64,000 nt of DNA, taken from positions 1 through 64,000 of the forward strand of contig JBMOQW010000025.1 of assembly GCA_049322515.1 (NCBI GenBank). The letters run 5' to 3'. Positions within the stretch are counted from its first letter, which is position 1, and each line of letters opens with the position of its first letter. The translations under genes were made by a program, and so were the position numbers. The DNA is from Parasulfuritortus sp049322515 (GTDB lineage: Bacteria; Pseudomonadota; Gammaproteobacteria; Burkholderiales; Thiobacillaceae). This document shows positions 1 through 8,623 of the stretch, piece after piece. The notes under the pieces were generated by a model that saw nothing but the letters and a program-made list of their open reading frames with translations, had not been told where the DNA came from and ran no database searches.

Positions 1-104
1 ACCGGCTCGGTGGACCGATCAAATCTTGAATTCGGCTTGTTCGCGTCGCGATGACCGGCCCGTTGAAAAAAATCGCGCTGGGTCGGATTGGACGGCGTGG
101 AACA

Positions 105-142
105 GGGTTTTTCTACAGCGTCGTTGACGCTGCAGAAAACCC
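105..142. repeat. Imperfect inverted repeat (hairpin) in the leftmost intergenic stretch
   Basis: The first 312 bases hold no gene I can support. Within them 105-120 and 128-142 form an imperfect inverted repeat around a 7-base loop, with one mismatch and one bulged T. No T-run follows on either strand, so it is not a classical terminator. The surrounding sequence is less GC-rich than the genes that follow, with A and T runs at about 64-71 and 108-139. It could be the relic of a mobile-element end, but nothing proves this. Confidence 0.4.
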
Positions 143-312
143 CCAAAAACACGCTTGGCGGGCATCATCCGGGCACGAAGTTAGACAGGGAGAAGGACTC
201 AATGCTGCGCTGCACACCGCTCCACACCCGCTCAGAAAGCAGCTTGGCCGTTGGCACTGGCCTTTGTTTGTCATGCTCACAACGCGTTCTTCTTCGATCG
301 TAGAGAACTCGC

Positions 313-681
313 ATGAAATTCAAGCACGGGGTGTTGTTCGCCGCGGGTTCCGTCGCGACGGTGTTCGTGTTGGCCGTCTCGATGGATGGGCTACGCGCGC
401 TGTTTCCCTGCGAGGGCTTCGGCTGCGTCGGCTTGGGGGTGATCGCGCTGCTGATCGCCGGCCTGATCGTGGTGGCGTTCCTGATCGGTGGCGTGCTCTG
501 GGGTCCCCCGCCACGATGGGCGTCCGGCCTGTTCGCCGGGGCCATCGCCACGTTGGCCATGCTGTTGGCCTTTGGCGCCCTTTATGGGCTCAACCAGCGG
601 CACATCGCTCAGGGCTGGGAAGCGCATCGGGCGGCCTGCGCCCAGGCTCCGCAACTGTGCCCGGAAGACGCTTCCCGCTGA
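313..681 (+). CDS. Small hypothetical membrane protein
   Basis: This is a 122-residue protein I do not recognise. Three hydrophobic segments are visible at about residues 5-25, 43-65 and 72-95. They are followed by a short polar tail with two cysteines, and a Cys pair (CEGFGC) lies in the first loop. An ATG at 313 follows a weak purine-rich stretch (AGAGAA). The next gene starts 113 bases downstream with its own ribosome-binding site, so this is probably a single-gene unit. The hydrophobic layout and G/C-rich third positions make it more likely coding than the overlapping frames. No function is proposed. Confidence 0.6.
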   Translation: MKFKHGVLFAAGSVATVFVLAVSMDGLRALFPCEGFGCVGLGVIALLIAGLIVVAFLIGGVLWGPPPRWASGLFAGAIATLAMLLAFGALYGLNQRHIAQGWEAHRAACAQAPQLCPEDASR

Positions 682-794
682 ACACCGATGCGCCACGCCC
701 TCGACCCATGTCTGCCAGGGCGGGGACAACCGCCCCTCCACGCGGTCGCACATCCTTGGTAGGCTAGGTACTCGCCCACCTCAGGAGTCCCGCC

Positions 795-1832
795 ATGGAC
801 TACCGCCGACTCGGCACCAGCGACCTCAACGTCTCCGCAATCTGCCTGGGCACCATGACCTTCGGCCAGCAGAACAGCGCGGCCGAGGCCCATGCCCAGC
901 TGGATATGGCCTTCGACCACGGCGTGAACTTCATCGACACCGCCGAGATGTATCCGGTGCCACCCCGTGCCGAGACGGTGAACCGAACCGAGACCATCGT
1001 CGGCGACTGGCTGGCGCGCCGGCCGCGCGACCGGGTCGTGCTGGCCACCAAGGTGGCCGGGCCGAACCGCAACATGCCCTGGATCCGGGGCGGCCCCAAG
1101 GCGCTCGACCGGGCCAACATCCGCGCCGCCGTCGAGGGCTCGCTGGCCCGCCTGCGCACCGACACCATCGACCTCTATCAACTGCACTGGCCGGACCGCA
1201 ACGTGCCGATGTTCGGCCAGTATCTGTTCGACCCGGCCCGGGAAACCGAGACCGTGCCGATCCGCGTGCAGCTGGAGGCGCTGGCCGAACTGGTGCGCGA
1301 GGGCAAGGTCCGCTATGTCGGGCTGTCCAACGAGCACCCCTGGGGCGTGATGGAATTCCTGCGCCTGGCGCGCGAACACGACCTGCCGCGCGTGGTGTCG
1401 ATCCAGAATCCCTACAGCCTGATCAACCGCACCTTCGAAACCGGCCTGACCGAGATCGCCTTCCGCGAGCAGGTCGGCCTGCTGGCCTATTCGCCGCTGG
1501 CCTTCGGCCACCTCACCGGGAAATACCTGGCCGACCCCGAGGCCGCCGGCCGCATCACCTTGTTCAAGGGGTTCGGCCAGCGCTACGAGAAGCCGAACGT
1601 GCGCCCGGCCGCGGCAGCCTATGCCGAGCTGGCCCGCCGCCATGGCCTGAGCCCGGCCGCACTCGCCCTCTCTTTCGTCTACCGGCGTGGCGTGGTGACC
1701 AGCACGATCATCGGCGCGACCACGCTGGCGCAACTCACGGAAAACCTGGCGGCCTGGCACACGCCGCTGTCCGCCGAGGTGATTGCGGAGATCGAGGCCT
1801 TGCATCTGCGCTACTTCAACCCGGCCCCTTGA
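795..1832 (+). CDS. tas: Aldo/keto reductase, Tas family
   Basis: This 345-residue protein has the length and sequence of the Tas/YgdS NADP(H)-dependent aldo-keto reductases, which are cytoplasmic TIM barrels. The catalytic tetrad is readable: Asp48 and Tyr53 (FIDTAEMY), Lys86 (LATK) and His131 (LYQLHW). The insertion after Tyr53 (PVPPRAET) and the GKVRYVGLSNE strand near residue 175 are typical of Tas rather than of other AKRs. The ATG at 795 has an AGGAG eight bases upstream. The physiological substrate is unknown; the E. coli homologue is known only for suppressing a tyrosine auxotrophy. It stands alone and converges with the gene on its right, 33 bases away. Confidence 0.93.
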   Translation: MDYRRLGTSDLNVSAICLGTMTFGQQNSAAEAHAQLDMAFDHGVNFIDTAEMYPVPPRAETVNRTETIVGDWLARRPRDRVVLATKVAGPNRNMPWIRGGPKALDRANIRAAVEGSLARLRTDTIDLYQLHWPDRNVPMFGQYLFDPARETETVPIRVQLEALAELVREGKVRYVGLSNEHPWGVMEFLRLAREHDLPRVVSIQNPYSLINRTFETGLTEIAFREQVGLLAYSPLAFGHLTGKYLADPEAAGRITLFKGFGQRYEKPNVRPAAAAYAELARRHGLSPAALALSFVYRRGVVTSTIIGATTLAQLTENLAAWHTPLSAEVIAEIEALHLRYFNPAP

Positions 1833-1865
1833 GACCCGCGCCTACGGGGTGGCGCGCCCCTTCCG

Positions 1866-2651
1866 TCAGGCGGTCGGGAAGCGGTAGTCGTCCTGGCTGA
1901 CCAGGTCGATGCCGCATTGCAGGTTCTCGATCCAGCCGAGGAACGCCGCGATGGTGTCCTTGCCCTTGAACCAGCGGCCGTGCTGCGGCACCAGCATCTC
2001 GACATCCATGGTGCGCACCATGTTGGCCCACAGCCGGCAAACCTTGTTGGAGACCATGTAGCGCTTGTGGAAACCTTCCATCTTGCCGATGTGGGCAACG
2101 AACTGGGCCGGCGTGCTGATCGGCTCGACGATCTCGGCGTGGTGTACCAGCGAGGCGCCCATGTCGCCGCTGAACAGGATCTTCGACTTGGCGTCGTAGA
2201 ACTGGAAATTGCCCTCGGCGTGCAGGAAATGGGCCGGCACGGCGTGGATGCGGGTGTCCTTGATCGGGATCACCATGCCCGCGTCGGGCATCCCGACGAT
2301 GCGCCCTTCCCAGCGGTTGATGGTGCAGAAATGCGGCACGAAGCGTTCCCACAGCTTGGACACGTACAGGGTGGCTTCGGTGGCGATCAGCCACTTGTTG
2401 AGCGAGGCGACGATGTCCGGGTCCTGGTGCGAGGCGAAGATGTACTTCAGCTGCTTGAACGGGAAATACGGCTGCATGCCCATGATCAGGGCGTTGTAGG
2501 TCATGTTGCCGGCCGGGTCGATGAGGGCGCCCTCGCCGTCGGTCTCGATCAGGAACTGGTTGGCCTGGACCGCCGAGGTGTGACTGTCGTCAACCAGGTC
2601 GTTGAACATCAGGCAGACGTGCCGGCCATCGTTGTAAAGCTCAATCGCCAT
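1866..2651 (-). CDS. MBL-fold diiron protein (ODP/flavodiiron-like)
   Basis: This 261-residue cytoplasmic protein has a metallo-beta-lactamase fold resembling the N-terminal domain of flavodiiron proteins, without the flavodoxin domain. Candidate metal ligands appear in the flavodiiron order: His-x-Asp-x-Asp in SHQDPD, His in PAHFLHAEGN, Asp in FSGDMG and a late His in VPQHGRW. This HxDxD pattern, rather than the HxHxDH of hydrolases, suggests an oxygen-binding diiron centre as in ODP proteins. A role in oxygen or NO sensing or scavenging is inferred. There is no linked chemotaxis gene, although the window is rich in sensory genes. It lies 66 bases downstream of pgeF on the same strand. Confidence 0.82.
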   Translation of the reverse strand: MAIELYNDGRHVCLMFNDLVDDSHTSAVQANQFLIETDGEGALIDPAGNMTYNALIMGMQPYFPFKQLKYIFASHQDPDIVASLNKWLIATEATLYVSKLWERFVPHFCTINRWEGRIVGMPDAGMVIPIKDTRIHAVPAHFLHAEGNFQFYDAKSKILFSGDMGASLVHHAEIVEPISTPAQFVAHIGKMEGFHKRYMVSNKVCRLWANMVRTMDVEMLVPQHGRWFKGKDTIAAFLGWIENLQCGIDLVSQDDYRFPTA

Positions 2652-2717
2652 GGCGATTTCTCCATCGGGTTGCGTGCGGGGGGATGCGGCCGCCGTCAGC
2701 GGCGGGGGGCAAGGATT

Positions 2718-3515
2718 CTACGCAAACCAGATCAAGCTGGCCATGCGACCGGTGACCGCAGTGCGCCGATAGGAGAAGAACCGCACGGGATCCGAATAGG
2801 TGCACCCGCCGCCGCCATACACCGCGGTGACCCCCGCCGCCGCGAGCCGGATGCGCGCCAGGGCATAGAGGTCGGCCAACCATTGGCGCGGCGCTTCGTC
2901 GAGGGTGCCGGGCAGGGCCGGCCGGAAGGCGACCGCTGCCAGCGGATGCGGGTCGATGAACGCCTGTCGCACCTCCTCGCCGACCTCGAAGACGTCCGGC
3001 CCGATCGCGACGCCCAGCCAGGCCAAGACATCCTCCGGCGGCACCGCCATGCGCGCCACCGTGGCTTCCAGCACGCCGGCCGCCAGGCCGCGCCAGCCGG
3101 CGTGCGCGGCGGCGACCACGGTGCCGGCGCGGTCGCAGAACAGGACCGGCAGGCAGTCGGCGGTGAGCACCGCGCAGACCTGGCCGGGCTGGCGGGCCAG
3201 GCTGGCGTCGGCGCAGGGAATGGCGGCCGGCGCCTGGCCTGCGCGCCCGGCCTCTTCCCCAGGGGAGGCGGGGCGATCGCTGGCACAACCGTACACCTCG
3301 GTGCCATGCACCTGGTTGAGCCAGACCGGTTCTGAAGGCAAATACGCCGCCAGCCGACGCCGGTTCTCCGCCACCGCCGCCGGATCGTCGCCCACGTGGC
3401 TGGCCGGATTCAGGCTGTCCCAGGGCGGCCGGCTGACACCGCCGGCCCGGGTGGTCATCACGGCACGCACGTTCGTGGGGGCCGGCCAGTCGGGGACGAG
3501 CCAATCAGGATGCAT
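2718..3515 (-). CDS. pgeF: Peptidoglycan editing factor PgeF (YfiH / multicopper-oxidase-like laccase domain)
   Basis: This 265-residue protein matches the YfiH/DUF152 family. In E. coli the family removes wrongly incorporated L-Ser from the UDP-MurNAc stem peptide, and other members act as purine nucleosidases or laccases. Family signatures are visible: TTRAGGVS near the N terminus, LNQVHGTEV with the first metal His, TADCLPVLF with the Cys, and AAAHAGWRGL with the second His. The start at 3515 overlaps the 3' end of rluD by 11 bases. The rluD-pgeF order, downstream of a divergent bamD, is common in beta- and gammaproteobacteria and supports the call. Confidence 0.93.
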   Translation of the reverse strand: MHPDWLVPDWPAPTNVRAVMTTRAGGVSRPPWDSLNPASHVGDDPAAVAENRRRLAAYLPSEPVWLNQVHGTEVYGCASDRPASPGEEAGRAGQAPAAIPCADASLARQPGQVCAVLTADCLPVLFCDRAGTVVAAAHAGWRGLAAGVLEATVARMAVPPEDVLAWLGVAIGPDVFEVGEEVRQAFIDPHPLAAVAFRPALPGTLDEAPRQWLADLYALARIRLAAAGVTAVYGGGGCTYSDPVRFFSYRRTAVTGRMASLIWFA

Positions 3516-4413
3516 CGAGCTGCTCGATCAAGCCGCGCAAGTCGTCGGGCATCGGCGCTTCCCATTCGACCGCCTGGCCGGTCAGCGGGTGCACGAAGCC
3601 GAGCCGGTAGGCATGCAGCGCCTGGCGGGGAAAATCCACCGCGATGCGGCGCCGGCCGGCGTAGAGCAGGTCGCCGACCAGGGGATGGCCGATGTGGGCA
3701 AGATGGACCCGGATCTGGTGCGTGCGGCCGCTGTGCAGGCGGCATTCGACCCAGGCCGCCTGGCGGTATTGGGCCAGCACCCGATAGTCGGTGCGCGCCG
3801 GCTTGCCGTTCTCCACCACCGCCATCCGGGTCCGGTGCGTGGGATGGCGGCCGATCGGGGCGTCCACCGAGCCCTCAGCCGGGTGGAATTCGCCCATCGC
3901 CACCGCCCAGTACACCCGTTTCACGTCGCGCGCCTGCAGGGCGCGCACCAGCGTGGTCTGCGCGGTCAGGGTCTTGGCCACCACCAGGAGGCCCGAGGTG
4001 TCCTTGTCCAGCCGGTGCACGATGCCGGCCCGGGGAATTCCAGCCAGCGCCGGCGCATGGTGCAGCAGGGCATTGAGCAGGGTGCCCTCCCAGTTGCCGG
4101 CCCCGGGATGCACCACCAGGCCGGCCGGCTTGTTGAGCACGATCACCGAATCGTCTTCATGGACGATGTCGATCCCGATTGCCTCAGCCTGGTAGGGCTG
4201 CTCGGAGGGATGGGCGAGCACGGCCAGGTCCACCGACTCGCCGCCCCACACCTTTTGCTTGCGCGACGCTGCCTGGCCGCCGAGCCACACTTCGCCGGCG
4301 TCGATCCACTGCTGGATGCGGTTGCGCGAGTACTCGGGCAACAGCTCGGCCAGACTCTGGTCGAGGCGCTTGCCGGCGTGTTCCGGGGGGATGTCGAGGT
4401 GCAGGCGTTGCAT
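3505..4413 (-). CDS. rluD: 23S rRNA pseudouridine synthase RluD
   Basis: This 302-residue protein carries an N-terminal S4 RNA-binding domain (about residues 15-75) and an RsuA/RluD catalytic domain. The signature HRLDKDTSG contains the catalytic Asp138, and the RTHQIRVH motif lies near residue 230. RluD converts uridines of helix 69 of 23S rRNA to pseudouridine (E. coli positions 1911, 1915 and 1917) and is important for ribosome assembly. The gene is divergent from bamD with 44 bases between starts and overlaps pgeF downstream, so the two are probably co-transcribed. RluC-type enzymes are the main alternative, but the gene neighbourhood favours RluD. Confidence 0.93.
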   Translation of the reverse strand: MQRLHLDIPPEHAGKRLDQSLAELLPEYSRNRIQQWIDAGEVWLGGQAASRKQKVWGGESVDLAVLAHPSEQPYQAEAIGIDIVHEDDSVIVLNKPAGLVVHPGAGNWEGTLLNALLHHAPALAGIPRAGIVHRLDKDTSGLLVVAKTLTAQTTLVRALQARDVKRVYWAVAMGEFHPAEGSVDAPIGRHPTHRTRMAVVENGKPARTDYRVLAQYRQAAWVECRLHSGRTHQIRVHLAHIGHPLVGDLLYAGRRRIAVDFPRQALHAYRLGFVHPLTGQAVEWEAPMPDDLRGLIEQLDAS

Positions 4414-4424
4414 CGGGTTGCGGC

Positions 4425-4430
4425 TATAAT
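4425..4430 (+). promoter_or_regulatory. Perfect -10 hexamer upstream of bamD
   Basis: TATAAT occurs at 4425-4430 in the 44-base gap between the divergent rluD and bamD, 27 bases before the bamD ATG. I find no good -35 hexamer at 16-18 bases, so the call rests on the perfect -10 and its position. Confidence 0.5.
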
Positions 4431-4457
4431 CCCGCGATCTTTATCGAAGGCGTCGAA

Positions 4458-5255
4458 ATGAACCGAATTCTAGCCGTATTGCTGGTCCTCGCGCTGACCG
4501 GCGGGTGCAGCCTGCTCCCAGAACAGATCGACGAGACCAAGGGCTGGTCCGCCGCCAAGCTCTATGCCACGGCCAAGGAAAACCTCAACGAAGGCGACTA
4601 CACCCAGGCCATCCAGTTTTTCGAGAAACTCGAAGCGCGCTTTCCCTATGGTCCCTACGCCCAGCAGGCGCAACTGGAAGTCGCCTACGCCTATTACAAG
4701 GACAACGAGCCGATCTCGGCCATCGCCGCCTGCGACCGCTTCATCAAGCTGCACCCGAACCACCCCAACGTGGACTACGCCTACTACCTCAAGGGCCTGG
4801 CCAACTTCATCGAGGACAACACCCTGCTCGCCGCACTGGCCGACCAGGACATGAGCCAGCGCGATCCGAAGTCGACGCGCGAGGCGTTCCAGGCCTTCAA
4901 GGACCTGACCACCCTGTTTCCGAACAGCAAATACACTCCGGACGCCCTGGCGCGCATGAAGTACCTGGTCAACGCCCTGGCCAGCCACGAGGTGCACGTG
5001 GCGCGCTACTACATGAAGCGCGGCGCCTATGTCGCGGCCGCCAACCGGGCCAAGCACGTGTTGCAGAACTATCAGCAGGCGCCCGCCCTGGAAGAAGCCC
5101 TGGCGATCATGGTGGCCAGCTACGACAAGCTGGGCATGGCCGACCTGCGCGACGATGCGCGCCGGGTCCTGGTCCAGAATTTCCCCAAGAGCACCTGGCT
5201 GAACGGCGCCGAGACGCGCCAAGACACCGGCAGCTGGTGGAAATTCTGGCGTTGA
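4458..5255 (+). CDS. bamD: Outer membrane protein assembly factor BamD (lipoprotein)
   Basis: This 265-residue lipoprotein is the BamD/YfiO/ComL subunit of the BAM complex, which inserts beta-barrel proteins into the outer membrane. A short signal peptide ends at Cys17 (LALTGGC). It is followed by TPR-like repeats typical of BamD (EGDYTQAIQFFEKLEARFPYG, ISAIAACDRFIKLHPNH and so on) and the YYMKRGAYVAAANRAK stretch. An upstream in-frame extension is possible, but only the ATG at 4458 gives a lipoprotein signal at the N terminus, and a -10 box lies just upstream. It sits 33 bases before relA, facing the same way. Confidence 0.95.
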   Translation: MNRILAVLLVLALTGGCSLLPEQIDETKGWSAAKLYATAKENLNEGDYTQAIQFFEKLEARFPYGPYAQQAQLEVAYAYYKDNEPISAIAACDRFIKLHPNHPNVDYAYYLKGLANFIEDNTLLAALADQDMSQRDPKSTREAFQAFKDLTTLFPNSKYTPDALARMKYLVNALASHEVHVARYYMKRGAYVAAANRAKHVLQNYQQAPALEEALAIMVASYDKLGMADLRDDARRVLVQNFPKSTWLNGAETRQDTGSWWKFWR

Positions 5256-5288
5256 GCCTCGGCCGTCGTCGCCCGGCCTGACGGCCCC

Positions 5289-7451
5289 ATGGTTTCCCAC
5301 GCCCTCACCGTCGCGCCCGACGATGCCCAGGACTGGCTGGCCGGCTTGAGCGGCCAGTATCCCGCCGAGGGGCTCGAGCTGCTGACCCGCGCCAGCGAAT
5401 GGCTGACCGCCCACGCCGGCGACCTGCGCAGCGACAGCGAGGCCGCCCTGGTCCCGCACAGCCTGGGCACCGCCGCCATCCTGGCCGGCATGCAGTTCGA
5501 CGCGGAAACCGTCGCCGCGGCCCTGGTCTGCGGCCTGCCCGAGGCCGATCTGGCGCACGACCGCCTGGCGCCCCGCCTGGGCGACCGGGTCCAGGCCCTG
5601 GCCGCCGGCACCGCCCGGTTGCGCCAGATGGACCGCCTGCTGTCCGAGACCAAGGGTGAGGCCGGCGACCAGAGCGAGGCCCTGCGCCAGATGCTCCTTG
5701 CCATGACCGACGACCTCCGGGTGGTGCTGATCAAGCTGGCCGACCGCACCCAGGCCCTGCGCGAACTGGCCGCCGGCGATCCCGACCAGCGCCGCAAGGT
5801 GGCCCAGGACGCGCGCGACCTCTACGCCCCGCTCGCCAACCGGCTCGGCGTCTGGCAGCTCAAGTGGGAGCTGGAGGACATGGCCTGCCGCTACCTGGAG
5901 CCGGACACCTACAAATCGATCGCCCGCCTGCTCGACGAGCGCCGCCTGGACCGCGAGTGGTATATCGAGAATGTCCTGCGCCTGCTCACCGAGGAGCTGA
6001 CCCGGCACGGCATCGAGGGGGTCTCGGTCAGCGGTCGGCCCAAGCACATCGCCAGCATCCTGGCCAAGATGCGCAAGAAGCACCTCGACTTCGAAGAAGT
6101 CTACGACGTGCGCGCGGTGCGCGTGCTGGTGCGTGACCTGAAGGACTGCTACCACGCCCTCGGCCTGGTGCACGCGCTCTGGCAGCCGATTCCCGGCCAG
6201 TTCGACGACTACATCTCGCGACCCAAGGGCAACGGCTATCAAAGCCTGCACACCGCCGTGGTCGGCCCCGACAACAAGGCCCTGGAAGTCCAGATCCGCA
6301 CCTTCGACATGCACCAGGAAGCCGAGCTCGGCGTCGCCGCCCACTGGCGCTACAAGGAAGGCGGCAAGGGCCAGCCGCAGACCGACAAGATCGCCTGGCT
6401 GCGCCAGCTCCTGGCCTGGAAGCAGGAACTGGCCGACAGCGCCGAGCTGGCCCAGCACTTCAAGAACGAATTGTTCCAGGACGAGGTGTTCGTGCTCACG
6501 CCGCAGGGCAAGGTGGTCGCCCTTGCCCAGGGCGCCACGCCGATCGACTTCGCCTATGCGGTGCACACCGAACTCGGCCACCGTTGCCGGGGCGCCAAGC
6601 TGGACGGCGTCCTGGTGCCGCTCGACACCCCGCTCAAGACCGGCCAGCGGGTGGAGATCCTCACCGTCAAGCAGGGCGGCCCCAGCCGCGACTGGCTCAA
6701 CCCGCATCTCGGCTACCTGCAAAGCCACCGGGCCCGGAGCAAGGTCCGGCAATGGTTCCGCCAGCAGGACCTGGACACCCACATCGCCGAGGGTCGGGCC
6801 CAGGTCGAGCGCGAACTGCATCGCCTCAACCTGACCAACGTCAACCTGGACAAGCTGGCCACCCGCCTGAAGTTCGCCGCCCAGGAAGACCTCTACGCCG
6901 CCCTGGGCCGGGGCGACCTCGGTCCCGGCCAACTGGAGCGCGCCCTCCAGGAAGAATTCGTCCCCGCCCCGGAAAAGCCGCTGATCACGCTCAAGCGCAC
7001 CAAGGCCGGCCCGTCCGGGGTGATCATCGAGGGCGAAAGCAACCTGCTCACCCAGCTGGCCGGGTGCTGCAAGCCGGCGCCGCCCGACGCCATCGTCGGC
7101 TACACCACGCTCGGCCGCGGCGTCACCGTGCACCGGGCCGACTGTCCGGTGATCCAGACCCTGCCCGACGACAAGAAGGCCCGGGTCTTGCACGCCGAAT
7201 GGGGCGGCCAGGCCGGCCAGACCTTCGAGGTCGACATCGAGATCCTGGCCGGCGACCGCGCCAACCTGCTCAAGGACGTCGCCGAGGCGCTGGCCCAGGA
7301 CAAGCTCAACGTGGTCCGGGTCAACACCGAATCGCGCGATGGCGAGGCGCGCATGCAGTTCACCGTGGTGGTGCGCGACATCAGCCACCTGTCGCGCTTC
7401 CTGGCCCGCGCCACGCACATCCGCGGCGTCAGCCAGGCACGCCGCAAGTAA
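5289..7451 (+). CDS. relA: RelA-type (p)ppGpp synthetase with inactive hydrolase domain
   Basis: This 720-residue protein has the long RelA/SpoT architecture: pseudo-HD hydrolase (about 30-170), synthetase (about 230-350), TGS (about 395-455, FVLTPQGKVVALAQG), a conserved-cysteine zinc region (GCCKPAPPD through HRADCPV) and a C-terminal ACT domain. The HD pair is replaced by Cys81-Gly82 (LVCGLPE), so hydrolysis should be lost, as in RelA of beta- and gammaproteobacteria. The synthetase has the acidic RelA-type signature but reads Gln304-Phe-Asp-Asp where most RelA proteins have Glu-x-Asp-Asp. It should make (p)ppGpp at ribosomes stalled by uncharged tRNA. No SpoT is in the window. Confidence 0.93.
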   Translation: MVSHALTVAPDDAQDWLAGLSGQYPAEGLELLTRASEWLTAHAGDLRSDSEAALVPHSLGTAAILAGMQFDAETVAAALVCGLPEADLAHDRLAPRLGDRVQALAAGTARLRQMDRLLSETKGEAGDQSEALRQMLLAMTDDLRVVLIKLADRTQALRELAAGDPDQRRKVAQDARDLYAPLANRLGVWQLKWELEDMACRYLEPDTYKSIARLLDERRLDREWYIENVLRLLTEELTRHGIEGVSVSGRPKHIASILAKMRKKHLDFEEVYDVRAVRVLVRDLKDCYHALGLVHALWQPIPGQFDDYISRPKGNGYQSLHTAVVGPDNKALEVQIRTFDMHQEAELGVAAHWRYKEGGKGQPQTDKIAWLRQLLAWKQELADSAELAQHFKNELFQDEVFVLTPQGKVVALAQGATPIDFAYAVHTELGHRCRGAKLDGVLVPLDTPLKTGQRVEILTVKQGGPSRDWLNPHLGYLQSHRARSKVRQWFRQQDLDTHIAEGRAQVERELHRLNLTNVNLDKLATRLKFAAQEDLYAALGRGDLGPGQLERALQEEFVPAPEKPLITLKRTKAGPSGVIIEGESNLLTQLAGCCKPAPPDAIVGYTTLGRGVTVHRADCPVIQTLPDDKKARVLHAEWGGQAGQTFEVDIEILAGDRANLLKDVAEALAQDKLNVVRVNTESRDGEARMQFTVVVRDISHLSRFLARATHIRGVSQARRK

Positions 7452-7465
7452 GGGGAGATGCCACG

Positions 7466-7903
7466 ATGACCACGCTTGCCGCCTCCTGGTTTTTCTGGGC
7501 CGTGCTCTCGGCGGTGTTCGCCGCGCTCACCGCCATCTTCGCCAAGATCGGCATCCAGGGCGTCGATTCCGACCTGGCCACGCTGATCCGCACCTGGGTC
7601 ATCATCGTCGTGCTGACCGCCTTCGTCTGGTATGCCGGCAAGTGGAGCAACCCATTCGAACTGTCCCAGCGCACCTGGCTGTTCCTCGGCCTGTCCGGGC
7701 TCGCCACCGGCGCCTCCTGGGTCTGCTACTTCCGCGCCCTGCAGATGGGCGAGGCCTCCAAGGTCGCCCCGGTGGACAAGTTCAGCCTGGTCCTGGTGGC
7801 AGTGTTCGCGGTCATCTTCCTGGGCGAGCGGCCCAGCCCGCGCGAATGGCTGGGCATCCTGATGGTGGCCGGCGGCGTGCTGGTGCTGGCCCTGAAGCGC
7901 TGA
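7466..7903 (+). CDS. EamA-domain (DMT superfamily) small membrane transporter
   Basis: This 145-residue inner-membrane protein has five predicted helices (about 5-28, 38-57, 70-90, 100-117 and 126-142). That equals one EamA repeat, where most drug/metabolite transporters carry two. The PVDKFSLVLVAVFAVIFLGERP and LMVAGGVLVL stretches are typical of EamA. Half-size members are thought to work as dimers. The start at 7466 follows AGGGGAG and lies 14 bases after relA, so it is probably in the relA transcript. The substrate is unknown. Confidence 0.85.
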   Translation: MTTLAASWFFWAVLSAVFAALTAIFAKIGIQGVDSDLATLIRTWVIIVVLTAFVWYAGKWSNPFELSQRTWLFLGLSGLATGASWVCYFRALQMGEASKVAPVDKFSLVLVAVFAVIFLGERPSPREWLGILMVAGGVLVLALKR

Positions 7904-7911
7904 CCGGCCGG

Positions 7912-8523
7912 ATGGACGACCGCCTCGCCGCCCTGTGCGCCCGGCTCGGCCTGCCGGCCGACCTGCGCCATGACCCGCTCTGGTCCGCGGCCCCCGACTT
8001 CCTGACCCTGATCGCCGAGCATGTCCTGGCGCACCGGCCCGCCACCGTGGTCGAATGCAGCAGCGGCACCTCGACGGTGATCCTGGCCGCCGCCTGCCGG
8101 CAAAACGGCTGCGGCCGGGTGCACAGCCTGGAGCACGGCCCCGAATTCGCCCAGGCGACCCGGGCCGAACTGGCCCGCCTCGGCCTGGCGGACTGGGCCC
8201 GGGTGATCGACGCGCCCCTGGTCGAGTGGCCGCTCGAGGGCCAGCCCCAGCCCTGGTATGCCTGCGACGCCTTGCCCGAGACGGCCATCGACCTCCTGGT
8301 GGTGGACGGTCCGCCCGGCTTCCTCGGGCCGCGCGCACGCGGCCCCGCCCTGCCCCTGCTGCACGCCCGCCTGGCCGACGCCTGCACGGTGTTCCTCGAT
8401 GACGCCGACCGATCCGACGAACGGGCCATCGTGGCCGACTGGCTGGCCCGCTTTCCCGGGTTCAGCGCGCGCTGGCTGGCTGCCGAACGCGGTTGCGCGC
8501 GACTCGAGCGCGGCCCGGGCTAG
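7912..8523 (+). CDS. Class I SAM-dependent methyltransferase-like protein
   Basis: This 203-residue protein has a Rossmann-type motif I (VVECSSGTSTVILAA, about residues 44-58) and an acidic strand (LEHGPEF) after it. A DLLVVDGPPGF strand (about residue 125) and a FLDDADR strand (about 162) follow, the layout of the Methyltransf_24 group. The substrate cannot be deduced. The ATG at 7912 is eight bases after the EamA stop with only a weak GGCCGGA-type site, so translation may be coupled. The gene ends the relA-side transcript. Confidence 0.8.
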   Translation: MDDRLAALCARLGLPADLRHDPLWSAAPDFLTLIAEHVLAHRPATVVECSSGTSTVILAAACRQNGCGRVHSLEHGPEFAQATRAELARLGLADWARVIDAPLVEWPLEGQPQPWYACDALPETAIDLLVVDGPPGFLGPRARGPALPLLHARLADACTVFLDDADRSDERAIVADWLARFPGFSARWLAAERGCARLERGPG

Positions 8524-8584
8524 GCGTCCGGGGCCGCGGGCTGGTATCTTTGTACATAAGACGCAACCCCGACACCACTGGGAA

Positions 8585-8623
8585 GCGTGCACCGCTAGCT
8601 CCAGCCCAAGGGAGGCGACACGC
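8585..8623 (+). other. Possible 5' UTR stem-loop hiding a Shine-Dalgarno sequence before the GGDEF-EAL gene
   Basis: In the 186-base gap before the gene at 8710, GCGTG (8585-8589) can pair with CACGC (8619-8623). Inside it, CGC (8593-8595) pairs with GCG (8615-8617) and CTCC (8599-8602) with GGAG (8611-8614), allowing for competition at 8614-8615. The right arm contains the strong ribosome-binding site AAGGGAGG (8608-8615), which lies nine bases before a GTG opening a 13-codon frame (8625-8666). This may be leader-peptide or RNA-based control, but it fits no riboswitch I know. Low confidence. Confidence 0.25.

Noticed and set aside
51..767. A 238-codon frame covering the left end
   Set aside because: The translation is Arg/Gly/Pro-rich without domains, and it overlaps the better membrane-protein frame at 313-681.
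1833..1865. Terminator between tas and the MBL-fold gene
   Set aside because: CGCGCC/GGCGCG can pair, but the stem is only six bases with no T-run on either strand.
4470..7418. A 982-codon open frame antisense to relA, and similar long antisense frames throughout the window
   Set aside because: They mirror the strong G/C third-position bias of the real genes, have low-complexity Gly/Ala/Gln-rich translations and no recognisable domains or ribosome-binding sites.
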